Shown here: positions 10,450 to 22,679 of the stretch, piece after piece | Position numbering within the stretch: position 1 is the first letter of the stretch | Layout of the letters: every line of letters starts with the position of its first letter | DNA from: Ampelomyces quisqualis | Taxonomy: Eukaryota; Ascomycota; Dothideomycetes; Pleosporales; Phaeosphaeriaceae | DNA: 64,000 nucleotides | Direction of reading: 5' to 3' | NCBI GenBank assembly: GCA_018398575.1 | Contig: JAGTXZ010000024.1 | Location: 2,046,001-2,110,000 of the forward strand | The notes under the pieces: generated by a model | Database searches by the model: none | Told to the model about the DNA's origin: nothing | What the model saw: the letters and a program-made list of their open reading frames with translations, nothing else | Program-made: the position numbers and the translations under genes

Positions 10450-13400
10450 ACTTAGCTGCGCTGTTAGGGCGCTAGTAGTGTACTAGTAAGGCGCCTTTAG
10501 TTTCTTTTATTTTTTTCTGTATATTAATTGTATAAGTAACTAATCTCCTCTCTAGTTATACTTCTCTATAAGTAACTTGTCTATATCTTTTTAATTAACC
10601 TATTTGTTATATTCTAGTAGCTAGCCTTTCTATTTAACTAGGTAATTTACCAAACGTCTGTTACGCTACTTTACTAAGATAGCTTTAACCTTATAGCGTT
10701 ACCCTAGCTTATTACTATTATCTAGGTTAACAGGCCTAGGTAAAGTTAACTCTTCTTTCTCTCTAAGTATAAATAGTTAAAGTAAGAACGTATAGAATAT
10801 AGAGTAGATTCTTATATATAATAGAAGAGAAAGTCTAAAAGCTTATAAGCTAATTTGCTTATTAACTTAGAAGAGGCTTATCTAGTATAGTAATAGCTTT
10901 CTGCTAGCGCTGCGTAAGCGCAAATACTTTGTTAATAAGAGAATTATATCTTCTTACCTAAATCCTTAGAGCCTATATTTGTTATTATAGTATAACTTCT
11001 AATATTATAAAGTTTTATTCTAGTAATTAGCTAAAGCGTCCTAAGTTTGCATAAGCTCTTGCAAGCTTTTCTTAACGCTAGAAACTTTAGTAAGTGCTGT
11101 TAGCTTGCAGTTAAAGTATAGGTAGAACCTATAGTAGGTAAAGAATAGGAATATTTCTAATATAGCCTGCTTAGCATTATTATATGTAAACTCTGCTAGT
11201 AACAAGAGGTATACCTAATTCTCTTAATAGTTACTTATAAAAGCTCTTAAGTATTGCTTAAGAGTCTAATTTTACTATTCTGTTTACCTGTCTATCTATA
11301 GGTAGAAGGTAGTACTAAGCTAGTGTTTTACCTTTGCTATGTAGTAGAAGTCTATCTAAAATTATAATGTAAAGATACTTTCTTAATCTAATATAATACC
11401 TTTAAGTAATCTAAAGAATTATATAATATATTCTAAAAATAGGTCTACTAGCTATAAGGTAGTAACTGTTTTCTGTGTAGAGATATACTTAGCTATTTTA
11501 GTATACCTGTTAACTGTAACAAGTATTGCGTTATATATAACGCTGTAGCGCTTAGTAAGTAATAGGCCTATAACAAAATCTATTATAATTTCTTACTATA
11601 GTCTCTAAAGTTAGGAAAGCGCGTTTAATACACTAGTAGAGCGCTATTTAAGTAACTTTATGCCTTAGTACACTAAGTAAGAGTTAATATACTTCTTAAG
11701 CTCTTTTTTAAGCCTAGGCTAAAAGTATTATTAGGCTACAAGCTTAAGCGTTTTAGCCTACTTAAAATAGCTAGCAAGTAGATTATTATAATAAAGCTTA
11801 AGAAGCTTAGCTTTAAGAGCTAGCTCTAGTAGAATATACAATTAGTTCTTAAACTAAAGACTACCTATAGCGTTAAGCTTCTAGTGCCTTAGGCATTTAC
11901 TAGCGCCTTAATAGGCAAGCGCTTAGAATTTAACGTCTCTGCGTAGTATAACTACTTCTAGGTTATTCTATTATACTTGTATATAGATTTTAAAGAAGAA
12001 ATTACAAAGTTTCTTATAAGCTAACCTTTCTAAGGCTGTAGCTTTTGCTTGTAACTATATAACCTTTTAGGCTATTACTAGTCTACTCTTAGGAATTTTC
12101 TAATTAAAGCTGTAGCTTCTAGCTATTACCTTAACACTATGTGCTAGGCTTTATAACTACGTAACCCTTTAGGCTATTACTAGTCTACTCTTAGAAATCT
12201 TCTAATTAGAGCTATAGCTCCTAGCTGTTACCTTAACGCTGTGCGCTAGGCTTATAAAAACATCTTTATTAAGATATAGAGTGCCTACTTACTATTAAGC
12301 TATTGTCTAGCTTTCTACTAACGTAGGCTTCTTACTAAGTAGCTTAGCTTAGGTTTCTGCTAGCTATAACTTCTTTTGCAGTACTAGCAATATGTCTAAT
12401 AGTTAAATATCTAGTATGTTGCTATTATCTATAGGTTATCTTAAAGGCCTATCTGCAGGATTAGTCTTTCTAGACTAATGCTTGATTTTAAAGTTATAAG
12501 CAGCTAGCTTTATTACCTAGCTAGCCTACCTCTTAGATAGAGTTAACGTGCCTATAAAGCTGCGTAGGTTGTTATAGTCTATCTATATTTCTAACTAAAC
12601 TACTAGTTTCTTAACGTAGTAACGCTAGTGCTGCACTACTATAATAATAGTAAAAAGCTCTAAGTTATATATATAGTAGTTTCTTTCTACAAGTAAGAGT
12701 TTTCTTAACTAGAAGGCTATAGGGTACTAGTTTCTATCTAGATAGAGTTAAGAGAAGATACCTACTACCTCTTAAATAGAGGTATTAGTTTCTAGCTTAG
12801 ATAGAAGTATATAGTTATAGTGCTATAGAATTAGCGCAGTTATAAACCTGTTGTATAGCTAGCGCTTTACCTTTTCTACTGCGTTAGGCTAGTTAAGAGG
12901 ACTAGATTTTTTTTCTTTAAACTAATTCCTTTTAAAGATTAGTAATAGAACCTATAATTATAGAGAAGCCTTATATAAAGCGTTAGTAGAAGTTTACAAA
13001 GCCTAAGAAGACTTAAACATTCTTAAAGGATGTTAGCGTAGGCTAATTAATAACTGTGCAAACCTATTCTAAATCTATTATAACGCTGTTAAGGCGCATA
13101 ATAAACCCTAGAAACTTAACTTAGTTTGTAGCAAAGGTGCATTTCTTTAAGTTAAAAAAAAGACTATATTCTCTTAGCTTAGCAAGTACTTTTCTTACCT
13201 GTTCCTAATAATCCTTTTCTTTGTAAGAAAAGATTAAAACATTATTAAGATAGACAACGCAAAAGATATCTAAATATAAGGCTAAGGCTCTGTTAATATA
13301 CCTCTAAAACGTAGCAGGCGCGTTAGTTAGCTTAAAAGGTATAACTATGTATTTAAAGTGTCTATATTGCGTGTAAAACGCTGTCTTCTACTTATTACCT

Positions 13401-15450
13401 TAATAGATTCTAATCTAATAATACGCGTTCTTTAGATTAAGCTTAGTAAACTTTACTAATCTATAGAGCTAGTTAAGGGTCTTTCTAATCAAGAGAAGAG
13501 CTAGTCTATTCTTTTTAGTAACTTAATTAAGGCCTTAATAATCTACGCAAAGGCATAATATCCTATCTTTTTTAGGTATAAATAGAATAGGTACTTCTAC
13601 AAGCTTATACTTTCTTAAATCTAGCCTAGGCTCTGCGCTGTTACTAAGTAGTTGCGTAGTATACTTAGCTTCTTTAGTAAAAGGTTATAGAGCAGGCTAT
13701 AGAAGGCTATAGTTTTTTCTTCTAGTTTAATAGCGTAGTTGCCTCTATAGTGCTGCAGTAGCGCGTTAGCAGCGTTACTATTTGCAATATCTTTAAAATC
13801 TTTAAGCTTAAGTAGCTAAAAGGCGTATTTAGTAGAAGATAATTATATACTACCTACTAGGACTACGTATACGCTTAGCTTACTATAGAGTAATCTTATA
13901 AAGGTTTTAGTGTCTTTAATTCTTACTAATTTACTGTTAAGCTTATAGCGCTACTACCTTAACTTATAGTTAATAATAACACGCTTCTTCTTAAGGCTTA
14001 GTAATCCTAGAATAATAGGTTGTACTACGTTAGCAATTCTGTATAGAATAGTAGTAAAGTACTTAGTAACGCTCTAGTTGTCCTTTATTATTAGATAGGC
14101 TTAATAAGTGTAAAAGCTAGGTATAGTGCTTAAGTTAAGTAAGTAGATAGTTAGTAGCGCTGCGCTGTTAATCTAAAAGAGGTCTTTAAGTAACGTAACT
14201 TTTTTGTTAATTATACTAAGTTCTACACTATAGTTAATCTTTATTTGTATAGGCTGCGTAGCGTTATTGTTACGCAGCGTACCAAGTACTTTAATTAAAT
14301 TCTCTCTCTATATTTAAACTTTAGCCTTTAAGAGAAAGGTTACTCTTAAGCCTTCTTGTTTTTTACTTATATTGCGTTTAAGCTAGTAACAGAAGAGAAG
14401 CTATTAAGCCTTAATATATAATATCTAGCCTAATAGCCTATCTTGCTATAATAGTAGTAGGCGTTAGTTAGCTTTAGGCTTAAGTTTATAGTGCTAGTAA
14501 CACAATGTTATAGAGCTGTTATATTAGGTTTAAATTATAAAGTATTGCCTATACTAGGCGTTCTATGTGTATAATAGTGTAGTAATAGTATACTACTACT
14601 ATAGCGTAAGTTATCTTCTAGCGTTGCAGCGCGTTTAATAAGTTATCTATAAGTAGTAAAAAACTCTGCGTAGTTATAGAGAGCTACTCTAATCTCTAGG
14701 CAGAGCTTACTATATAAGTATATTACTAGGTGTTTCTACTTATAAGAAAGGTTTACCTAAATTTCTAATATTCATAGATAGGCTGCAAATTTATTTACTA
14801 TTTAGCTGTCTTTTTAGACTGCCTTTTAATACTGTGTAGTAACGCAAAGCTTTCTATTTACTAGGCTCTTAATTTAATTAAGTAGGAAAGATATTATATT
14901 GCGCTACGCTAGCGTTCTACTATTATCTTTCTATTCTCTCTATATCTATATTTATTAAAACGTAGTTTATAGTTACTAGAAGGTAAAGGTAATCTTTTAG
15001 TTCTTAAACTAAAAGGCTAAAGGATCTAATCAAAAAGTAATAGATAGCCTTACCTTAAAATCCTAATATTCTCTAATTTCTTTGCCTTTAAAGATAGAGA
15101 TTTTCTTAATCTTTAGACTCTATTATAGTAGTATTACTAGGTTAAGCTAGAGGCGTTGCGCTAGTAGAGATAAGTTGCGTTCTACTAAGGAGGTTAGTAG
15201 GTTAGCTTTATTAGGGGCTCTAGAGGGCTGCTCTAGTGTCTAGAGAGAATGTTTACTTACTATTAGCTGCTTCTATTAACGTACTTCTCTTTCTAGGCTC
15301 TAGATCTAGGCTTATTTCTTAAGCGCCTAGCGCTATTACTTTAGCTACACTAAGCGTTTACCTAGGCTGCATATTATTTTCTTATTAGGGGTATTTTCTC
15401 TAGATAGGTTAGCTAGTAGGCTTAGGAGTAGATCTTAATCTATTGTTATT
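10450..15450 (-). pseudogene. Ty3/gypsy element I, degenerate gag-pol (chromovirus type)
   Basis: The minus strand carries a complete gag-pol order read from high to low coordinates. Gag-like sequence lies at about 15400-14400 and protease at about 14300-13800. Reverse transcriptase holds NAYYQIRI, YRHFKYIVIPFKLTNAPATF and the catalytic box at 13241-13252. RNase H follows at about 12900-12300. Integrase at about 11620-11230 holds DFVIGLLLTK and a T-x-FYL-x-IDRQ-type end. A chromodomain (NYLVK-x-KGQ) lies at 10600-10655. The family copies itself through RNA and the chromodomain steers integration to heterochromatin. The RT box YLDD reads YLNN, and both changes are G-to-A, which RIP would give. 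Frequent TAG/TAA stops also abolish function. Confidence 0.85.
13241..13252 (-). other. Inactivated RT catalytic box (YLDD to YLNN), gypsy I
   Basis: Codons on the minus strand read TAT-CTT-AAT-AAT. On the plus strand both substituted cytosines of the presumed ancestral ATC codons are followed by A, the exact RIP target. Confidence 0.8.
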
Positions 15451-15850
15451 AGGTAACTAGGCTGCTATCCTTTTATAAGGTAGAGAAATTAAAACTATAA
15501 GAGGTTTATATAGCAGTAAAGTTACAAGACAATAATAGTAGTACAGATAGAAGTAAGTTAATTTCTATTCTATAGCGTTAGTATAGAACTAATCTATTGT
15601 AGATATAACTAGACGCGTATTCTTATAACTAGAATATACTAGATTTGCGCTATTGTAGCGCTGTTAAGACGCTAGGGTAGCTATACGCGTTCTATGCGTG
15701 TAGAAGCTAGAGTAGTGTTATAGTAGCGCAGGCGCATTACTGTGCAGCTAATAGCTCTGCACTATAGCATTCTTATAATCCTTTCTACTTTATAGGCCTT
15801 AATATAGATTTAGATTCTTAGCTAAAACTTAACTGTTCTTACTCTTAATA
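15451..15850 (-). repeat. Probable 5' LTR/leader of gypsy element I
   Basis: On the minus strand this stretch lies directly upstream of the gag-like frame and carries a TATA-like TATATAAAC near 15505. Roughly 15475-15790 resembles 22240-22480, which lies upstream of another gypsy pol fragment in the same orientation, as LTR or leader sequence would. Exact LTR ends and a target-site duplication could not be fixed, and I did not find a matching LTR at the low-coordinate end. Confidence 0.4.
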
Positions 15851-17860
15851 GTAAGTATAGTAGTAGTAGCACTCTTCTTACAATAATACACGTGTACTAT
15901 CCTCTTAATTAGAATAGTAATTTTTTTTTAGGTAGGTGCCTAAGTAAGTAACAGAATATACTAAGAATAGAAAAACTTACTATAATAAAGAAGAGATTAA
16001 TTAATTAGATAATAAGAAGAATTAATAGATAGGTAACTAGTTAGTATATTAATTAATAAGTTAATTAATACTCTAAAGTGTAAGACTATAAAAGTAGGCT
16101 AACTTCTTATATCTAAGTAACGCTTCTACTAGGTAATAAGCTTACTTGCCTACCCTCTTATTTAATTACGTAATCTAACTCTATAAAAATATGCGTAAAT
16201 AGCCTTTTATTTACTAAGCTAATAGCCTAAGTATTAATAAACGCTTTTAATTTAAGCTAAGGTAATAAGTAAACTTATACTAATAGTCTATCTATACTTA
16301 TTCTATAAAGCTACTTACTTATAAAAACTGCTTATAAAGACTAGTTATAAGAAAATAAGTAATAACTTAAAAAAAATAGAACAAATCTTAGTTTTGTTGT
16401 ATAATTAGTAAATAACTAAAAGTTTATATACTATTTCTTATATATTTAGGCTAATAAATAGAGTAACGTAAGGCCTAAAATATAAAAAAGCTCTACTATT
16501 TAATTATAACAATACCTTTACTTACTACTTAGATTAGGTAAGCTTATAGATTTACCTTCTCTAGGATGTATATAATAGAGTACCTAAATTAGTAGATTAT
16601 ATAATTCTTATATATAATACCTAGGTATAAGATTATTATACGTAATATCTTAAAATCTTACTAATAAAATAATAGCCTATTTAGGATTAGCCTATCTTAA
16701 GAAGTAAGTTCTTAGCTTAGTATATTTAATCTAACCTATCTTTACATAGAGTAGAATAAGTAATTAAATCTGTTTCCTTATAACAATCTAATCTATAGTA
16801 TTACTTAGCTTCTATAGTTTAAGATAAGAGTAAAAACTAAGAATTATAGTAACTTTACTAGATTATCTAGTAAGATTACTAAATAGTAAACTACCTTAGG
16901 TTACTATAATTAGGCTAACTTAATAAATCTTAAGTATTTTAAACTTCTAGATCTACTTTCTATATATATATTAGTTATGTATAGAGAAATACTTTAATAT
17001 ATATTTTATTAGTATTAAGTTCTAAGTATAATAATCTATTAGGGAAGGTCTATAGCTTACACGTTTGTAATATATTATTAAGCCTATAACCTAATACTAT
17101 TATTTTTCTTAGTAGTATCTAATCTAGATACTAGATATAAGAGTTTAAGAACTAGACTCTCTTATAGCTTATAATAGCTTAAACTAGTCTATTTTAGTCT
17201 ATAAAGAGCTAGCTTAGCTTAAATAGCTCTTATATAGAGTTTTATATGTAACTCTAGCTCTTACTAACCTATAAGTACCTACTTTCTATACTAGATATTA
17301 AGAATTATATTATTAGAATATAGCTTTACTTATACTACGCATAGTAAGTTAAATAGAATAATAATTCTTATAAAAAAATTAATAAGTAGAGAAGTACTTA
17401 AATAAGTTTTAAATTGAAATTATAACTCTAAGTATTATAATCTACAAGGCTTAGCCTATAGTCTAATATTAGCTTTATAAGTACGCTAGTAAATAGGTAC
17501 CTAACTATAGTAATTAGTTTTTCCTAAAGAACTTACGTAATATAAGAGCTAGAAATTTTATTAGTAAGCTATTTTATAGCCTTAAGTTAGAGCTACACAC
17601 AAACCTAGATATAAACTAAAACAGACTAATATAGTAGAAGTTATCTACTAGAATATTAGAGGTACCTTACCTTAAAGGTAGGTAGAGTTAGAAAATAGGC
17701 ACCTTAATACCTTCTACTATACTAGTTTGTTTAAAGTGATTTATATATCTATATACAGCTCTTATATAAGGCTATATAATAGCTGATTAATTAACTTTTT
17801 ACTCTTATATTACCTAAGTTATTTAGAAAATATTAATTTAAGGTATCTATCTTTTACTAG
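15851..17860. other. Unidentified AT-rich degenerate sequence
   Basis: About 2 kb of strongly AT-rich DNA, more TA-biased than the elements to its left. I found no ORF longer than a few dozen codons and no transposon motif on either strand. Probably very old, heavily mutated repeat DNA. Confidence 0.5.
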
Positions 17861-18700
17861 CATATTTATAAGCTATATTTAAAAAAATTAGTCTAATTAG
17901 CTTAATTACAGCAACCTAAGGCAGTCTAATAGCAAGACTATCTACTAGACAATTCGTTAACTTTACTCTACTTACTTCTTATTACCAGTAACTTTATGGT
18001 AACTTAATAGTAATTTACTAGTATTACTAAATTTAATAGATTTAATAGAGTAGCTAAACTAGCTACTTTTACTTACGTTATTATATTGCGGTATTAGGCT
18101 AATTAAGTAAGGATTCTAAACATAAAAAATATAGAACGGAATTTCGTTTTTAAAATATACTATTTAAAATTCTAATAGCTGCTATTATAATAAAGATATA
18201 GCGCATTAAACTTAAAAACTTAAAAAGAAACTTAAAGCATAGTTATAACACTAGACCTAGGTACCTAGAGTAAGATAAGATGAAATAGAACGTTATAATA
18301 TAGAATAGATATTTTAGTCTATATTCTTTAAAAAAACTATTACGAATGTTAAGTGCTAGAGCTTATACTAAAACAAGCTTTAGTAAAGAATATAAAACAT
18401 GTAATAACTCTACTACTTATATCTTAATAATAAGAGCATCTATAAGAGTTTTAAATAACGTATTTACAAGAGAAAGTAAAGTTCTATATTCTGTACTTTT
18501 AGAATAAGAATATTATTACGTAAGTAGAGCTAGTAGAGCTAGTAGAGCATTTAGAGTAAGTAGTTAAAGTGTTTAGAGGTAATTAGGCAGCTAGAATAAC
18601 TAGAAGTAGCTAGTTATAGTAGGCTATAGTTAAGAACCATTTAGATAACTATTCTAAACGTGTTACAGATATTACTTACTTTAATAACCCTAAGTTTTTG
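17861..18700 (+). repeat. Repeat R1, heavily RIP-mutated copy
   Basis: This is the reverse-complement counterpart of 55580-56455. Shared landmarks in the same order are attacagcaacctaaggcagtctaat near 17912, the ACAATTCG word at 17950, the MITE, gaggtaattaggcagctagaa near 18580 and aggctatagttaagaac near 18622. Where the 55-56 kb copy has GGCGACACT-type units this copy has TA-rich equivalents. Both copies hold a MITE in the same place, so they descend from one MITE-containing ancestor. Confidence 0.75.
18101..18523. mobile_element. MITE copy 1, about 420 bp, TTACGTAA-type ends
   Basis: The left end (attaagtaaggattctaaa, then aaaatatagaacg) and the right end (gttctatattctgtac, ending attattacgtaa) are inverted relative to each other and match the ends of the better preserved copy at 55782-56210. 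Internal words also match, for example AAGTGCTAGAGCTT and AAACAAGCTTTAGTAAAGAA versus the reverse complement near 55920. No coding capacity: a non-autonomous terminal-inverted-repeat element. Confidence 0.75.
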
Positions 18701-19589
18701 TAATATATTACCTTATTTATCTTATTATTATAAATTATAATTAGCTGGTAGTAGATACTAAAAACATAAGTATAACCTTTATTTAGCTAGTTAATTTCTA
18801 GATATAAAATAAATCTAATCTAGATATAAAGGGATTATTAAAACTTAGATAATAAAAGCTAAGTCTTCTAAATATATTTATTATTCTTATATAGCTAATT
18901 ATTAGATAACCTTTTGTTTAAACAATTTCTTTTTCTATATACTTGAAAATATTATGTACTACTTTTTATAACCTACATACTTTCTAGAAGTAAAGAAAAA
19001 GTAAAAGAATTTTATTCTATTAGCTTTTTATTTAGTAAGAAAGGAGATAGAGTAGTTAAATAATAAAACCAAGTTTTTTATACTATCTAGAAGTTATAAG
19101 TACACTTTCTAGTAGTTTTATTTTAAGAAAAGTGTCTTTAGTATAGTTAGAGTCTATTAGTTATAGATTATACTACTTAGAAGATAATTTATAAGGTTTT
19201 AAAAAATAGGAAAAGAAAGCAGAAATTTAATAGTTTATGTAAAAAAGATAAAAAAAAAGCCTAAATAATATAGAAGCATACTTTACTAGCTGGCTATATC
19301 TATTCTTAAGTACTTATTAATTTAGATAAGAGGTTAATACTATACTTATTTTAATTACTAGTTAACTAATATTGCTTATTAATTAGAAGTAAGTAGTATA
19401 CTAAGAGTTTAGTATTATAGTCTTCTTTAAGTTCTAATTAAGCTTTAAGATTATGTCGATAGAAATTCTTTTATTGTAGATTCTACAAACAAAATAGTAA
19501 ATATTAAGTAAATTTAAATAGCCTTAAGGTTGTAAAGAAGTAGAGTCTATACAAGAGTATAAGTGCTAGTGTAGTGTTTAATTAGGTAA
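18701..19589. other. Unidentified AT-rich sequence left of the gene island
   Basis: Strongly AT-rich, with A/T homopolymer runs and many TAG/CTA words. No ORF or domain seen. The change to normal base composition occurs abruptly near 19585-19600, where cacaaattttgctagtgcctgg leads into CA/TG-containing sequence. Confidence 0.5.
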
Positions 19590-19885
19590 GGAGCACAAAT
19601 TTTGCTAGTGCCTGGTCGTGCTACGTCTACGGTCTGGTCTAGCTGCGAGCTTAGTAACGAACCCAGTCAGACCTGGAACCAAGCCAAGGTTCTCTTACTA
19701 CAGTAACTTACCTTTGTCGCCTTGCACAGCCTGCCCTCAACCTAGCCCTACTCCTATTTAAGCTTGCTCTAGGGACTCTTACGGTTTCACTCGCGATTCC
19801 ATCACGCTTGCTCAACGAAACTAACCTCGGTCTGCACTCGTTAAGCAGGCGTTACTGCAACTGGCTCTGCGCATAATTTCGGGAG
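19590..19885 (+). promoter_or_regulatory. Promoter and 5' untranslated region of the F-box gene
   Basis: About 300 bp of balanced composition in which CA and TG dinucleotides are common again, unlike everything to the left. A TATA-like TATTTAAG lies at 19755-19762, about 124 bp before the ATG. A pyrimidine-rich stretch follows (ctcttacggtttcactcgcg), as is common near fungal transcription starts. No RIP signature is visible. The whole cis-regulatory region between the AT-rich block and the start codon seems to be this short. Confidence 0.55.
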
Positions 19886-21169
19886 ATGTTGCTCGGGGCA
19901 AGGAAAGATGCTACTGGCGAACGACGTGAGGGTGATCGACTCGCCGTGTTACCAGATGAGCTCTTGCTGCAGATATTCGAGACTCTTGGATGGAGTTCCA
20001 GAAAGAGTCTGTGCAACGTATCGCGCTTGAACAAGAAGTACCATAGATTGAGCGACGCGGTACTGTACAAGAGCATACTGTTCGAGACGCCAGAGTTGCA
20101 TCTCACATTCAGCGAGTCACTCAGTCGCCGGCCACGACGTGGCTCTGCTATTCACGAGATCAAGTTATCGTATCCCTCGTCAGAGTTGTCGCATTTGGCC
20201 CTCGATGGCCCTGTTCACAATTCATACCTGGATCCCAAGCGTGTCGATGGTCTATCGCGCACCCTATCGATTATGTCGAATTTGGAAACGCTGGACATCT
20301 CCGTTCCTGATGTGCTGTTGCATGGCATTGGGACACTTTTCAACGGACCCTTTGACCTAGCATGCCTTAAGACATGTTCTCTATTCTACCAATGCGCGAA
20401 CGATGCCTACTGGGATCTGAGAGAGAACATACACATTTTCGCCCATCCGACATTAGAGAATCTGACAATCAAGCGAGCCAAGCTTGACGAAAGAGGCTTT
20501 GACTTCATTGAGAGACCGCATGTGACGCCGCTGAAAAGACTACACCTTGTCGAATGCGATGTCAACGACGATGCGCTGGCAGATATCCTGGAGTTCCCGG
20601 AAGCGCTCGAGGAATTTGTCATGACACAGACAGAGGACCCTGAACCGGAATTGGACGAGAGCTCTGATAGCCTTAGCGACTACATAATTGCTCTTCATTC
20701 GCAAGCCGAGTTCTTAAGAAGTATCACTTTCGACTTTCCAACACTACACAATCGCAAAACCTTACGACTTCGAGAGTTTGGAGCCCTGAAGACACTGCGC
20801 CTCAACTGGGACCACCAACTTTTTGCCAAATCATCGAAGAAACCGCGCCTACACTCGGTAGGCTTTCCACCGGAAATGGAGAGTCTAGAGTTCTTCAACG
20901 AGCTGGGTACTGATGCTGAGGTTACTGATCTAATCCTTGTCGCTATCGAGAGCAAGGAAATGATTGCGAAGAACTGGAAGACTATGGTAGTTGTGGAGGG
21001 GGATGATAATATTCTACGAGAGATCAAAAATGCATGCACAGCTGTCGGCTTGCAACTGCATGTTATCGGAGCCATGAACACGAACACAGCTTCTGATTCA
21101 GACGAGAGTAGGGATCTGAAATCAGATACGGATTCGACTGCGAGTAAAGATAGAGACACAAACCTGTAG
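19886..21169 (+). CDS. F-box protein with leucine-rich-repeat-like C-terminal region
   Basis: A single open frame of 427 codons without introns. Residues about 19-63 form an F-box (LAVLPDELLLQIFETL, then a conserved Leu/Ser/Tyr pattern ending in LYKSI), which in this family binds Skp1 in SCF ubiquitin ligases. Residues about 110-330 hold irregular Leu-rich segments (LETLDISV, LENLTIKRAKL, LKRLHLVECDV, LKTLRLNW) typical of the substrate-binding part of fungal F-box proteins. The C-terminus (about 397-427) is Ser/Asp-rich and probably disordered. No signal peptide or membrane segment is seen. The ATG at 19886 is chosen because it lies just before the F-box, has a purine at -3 and is the first in frame. 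Codon use is balanced, with CAG, CAA and TGG intact, so it has escaped RIP. The substrate is unknown. Confidence 0.9.
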   Translation: MLLGARKDATGERREGDRLAVLPDELLLQIFETLGWSSRKSLCNVSRLNKKYHRLSDAVLYKSILFETPELHLTFSESLSRRPRRGSAIHEIKLSYPSSELSHLALDGPVHNSYLDPKRVDGLSRTLSIMSNLETLDISVPDVLLHGIGTLFNGPFDLACLKTCSLFYQCANDAYWDLRENIHIFAHPTLENLTIKRAKLDERGFDFIERPHVTPLKRLHLVECDVNDDALADILEFPEALEEFVMTQTEDPEPELDESSDSLSDYIIALHSQAEFLRSITFDFPTLHNRKTLRLREFGALKTLRLNWDHQLFAKSSKKPRLHSVGFPPEMESLEFFNELGTDAEVTDLILVAIESKEMIAKNWKTMVVVEGDDNILREIKNACTAVGLQLHVIGAMNTNTASDSDESRDLKSDTDSTASKDRDTNL

Positions 21170-21409
21170 TAGAGACAAACTTAGATTTACAGATATACAA
21201 CAAAATTTATTCCATTTACTTTAGACTAGAGTATTCTAAAAGTATAATGCTATACTATAATTTTTTATAATTTTTTATGTATATAGGATTATACGCGCCT
21301 CTTACTAGATCTAAAACTTTAAAGTTTTTATACAGGCTAGGTGTTACTATAATTCTGAAATATTAGGTAGTAGGTATTAATTCTTAACTATAGTATTTTT
21401 AAGTTTCTA
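21170..21409 (+). other. 3' flank of the F-box gene and return to AT-rich DNA
   Basis: A TAG stop is followed by another in-frame TAG. Balanced composition fades by about 21225. The word caacaaaatttattcc near 21195 could serve for 3'-end formation, but no classical AATAAA is present. Beyond 21225 the sequence is AT-rich and RIP-like, so the transcript end is probably close to the island border. Confidence 0.4.
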
Positions 21410-22250
21410 AAAGTTAATATATAGTTATAGTTTACTATTCTTCTCTAGTTTAAATATAACTAAGTATTTAGTAGGCAGCTTAAATACTTAAATATACTCT
21501 TTCTTTAGATTTACTTGGATATATTCTAAGAGTACTTCTAGTACTTTCTTTAATAATCTATAGATTAGTCCTAAGGTTAGTTTCTTCTCTTATTCTAAGA
21601 TAGTCTTATAGTTCTACTTCTTATACTTAGGTAGTACTTCTAAACCTATTTCTTCTAAGAATAGTTTCTCTAACGTTTTATATTTCTTAGGTATACTAGA
21701 AGTTATTTATTCCTCTAAAAATTATAATAGATTAGTATTTTTTTTAATTATCTAAGTTAGCTAGTTATATCTCTAACGATATCTTAGGTTAAGTTATATT
21801 ATAAATTATCTTCTTATCTACTAATAAAAACTTCTAACATATATTCTTAGAATTTGTTATATTACTATAATTCTCTAGAGAGATAGATTCTTTTTCTTTA
21901 ATTTAATCTATAGGTTATTATCTCTAAACTAGAAAAGTCTTAATATAATATTATAGGTAGCTAATCTAAAGATGTTAAGGTGTACACCTTACTTAGTTTC
22001 TTAGATATTAAGTTTTATAGTACTCTTATATTTAATAAGTAACTAAAGACGTATCTACCTTCTAATTACAATATAGAGTTTATATAAGTATTGTTTCTAG
22101 TAAGGTTAGAGCCTAGCTCTTAATTAGGTGTTTCTTAAAATATAGTTTACTTATACTTCTAAATCTAGAAGTATCTTTATTCTTTTTCTTTTAACTCTTA
22201 ATATAAGTTAAAGTAGCTTTATAGAGTTAGTTATCTTATAGCTCTAGGTA
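21410..22250 (-). pseudogene. Ty3/gypsy pol fragment (protease to RT N-terminus)
   Basis: Read on the minus strand, the frame contains a protease-RT linker and the start of the gypsy RT region. Landmarks are a YNIILRL-type block near 21950, EEITSSIPKKYKTLEKLFLE near 21660-21710, then LPKYK, TLGLIYRLLKK and a final KLPTKYLVIFKLEKNSK near 21420-21480. The RT catalytic core is missing, so the element is truncated next to the F-box gene island. It is more decayed than gypsy I and belongs to a different subfamily. Confidence 0.7.
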
Positions 22251-22490
22251 TATAAAAAGTTTATATAGTAGTAACGTTATAAGGTAATAATAGTAGTAAA
22301 GGTAGAAGTAAGTTAATTTCTATTCTATAGCTTTAGTATAAAACTACTTTTTTATATATATAAATTTAGATATATATTCTTATTATTTGGAATATACTAG
22401 AGTAGCGCTATAGTAATATAGGTACGTTATAGGTAAGTTAATAGCTTACTCCTATAATATTCTTTTAATTTTTCTTTTCTTTCTAGAATT
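22240..22490. repeat. Repeat shared with the leader region of gypsy I
   Basis: GAAGTAAGTTAATTTCTATT and its surroundings (taataatagtagta upstream, aatatactaga and a cgctatagtaatat-like stretch downstream) match 15520-15680 in the same orientation. It adjoins the gypsy pol fragment on the side where its LTR or leader should be. Confidence 0.6.
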
Positions 22491-22679
22491 ACTATTCTGG
22501 TAACTTATATAATAGTAGGTTTTTAAAGCGCACGCTTAAGGTTATTATTATAAGAGCTTATTATTATACTAAGACTTAAACTCTTTATTAAATTAAGAAG
22601 TAGCTAGTAGCTATAGTAATAGTAGTTATGTAGTAAAACTTTATATACTAATTCTACTAATCTCTTTATATAACGCTTA

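Noticed and set aside
19852..21159. Four other ORFs overlapping the F-box gene
   Set aside because: All lie in alternative frames or the opposite strand of a convincing 427-codon gene and have no domain.
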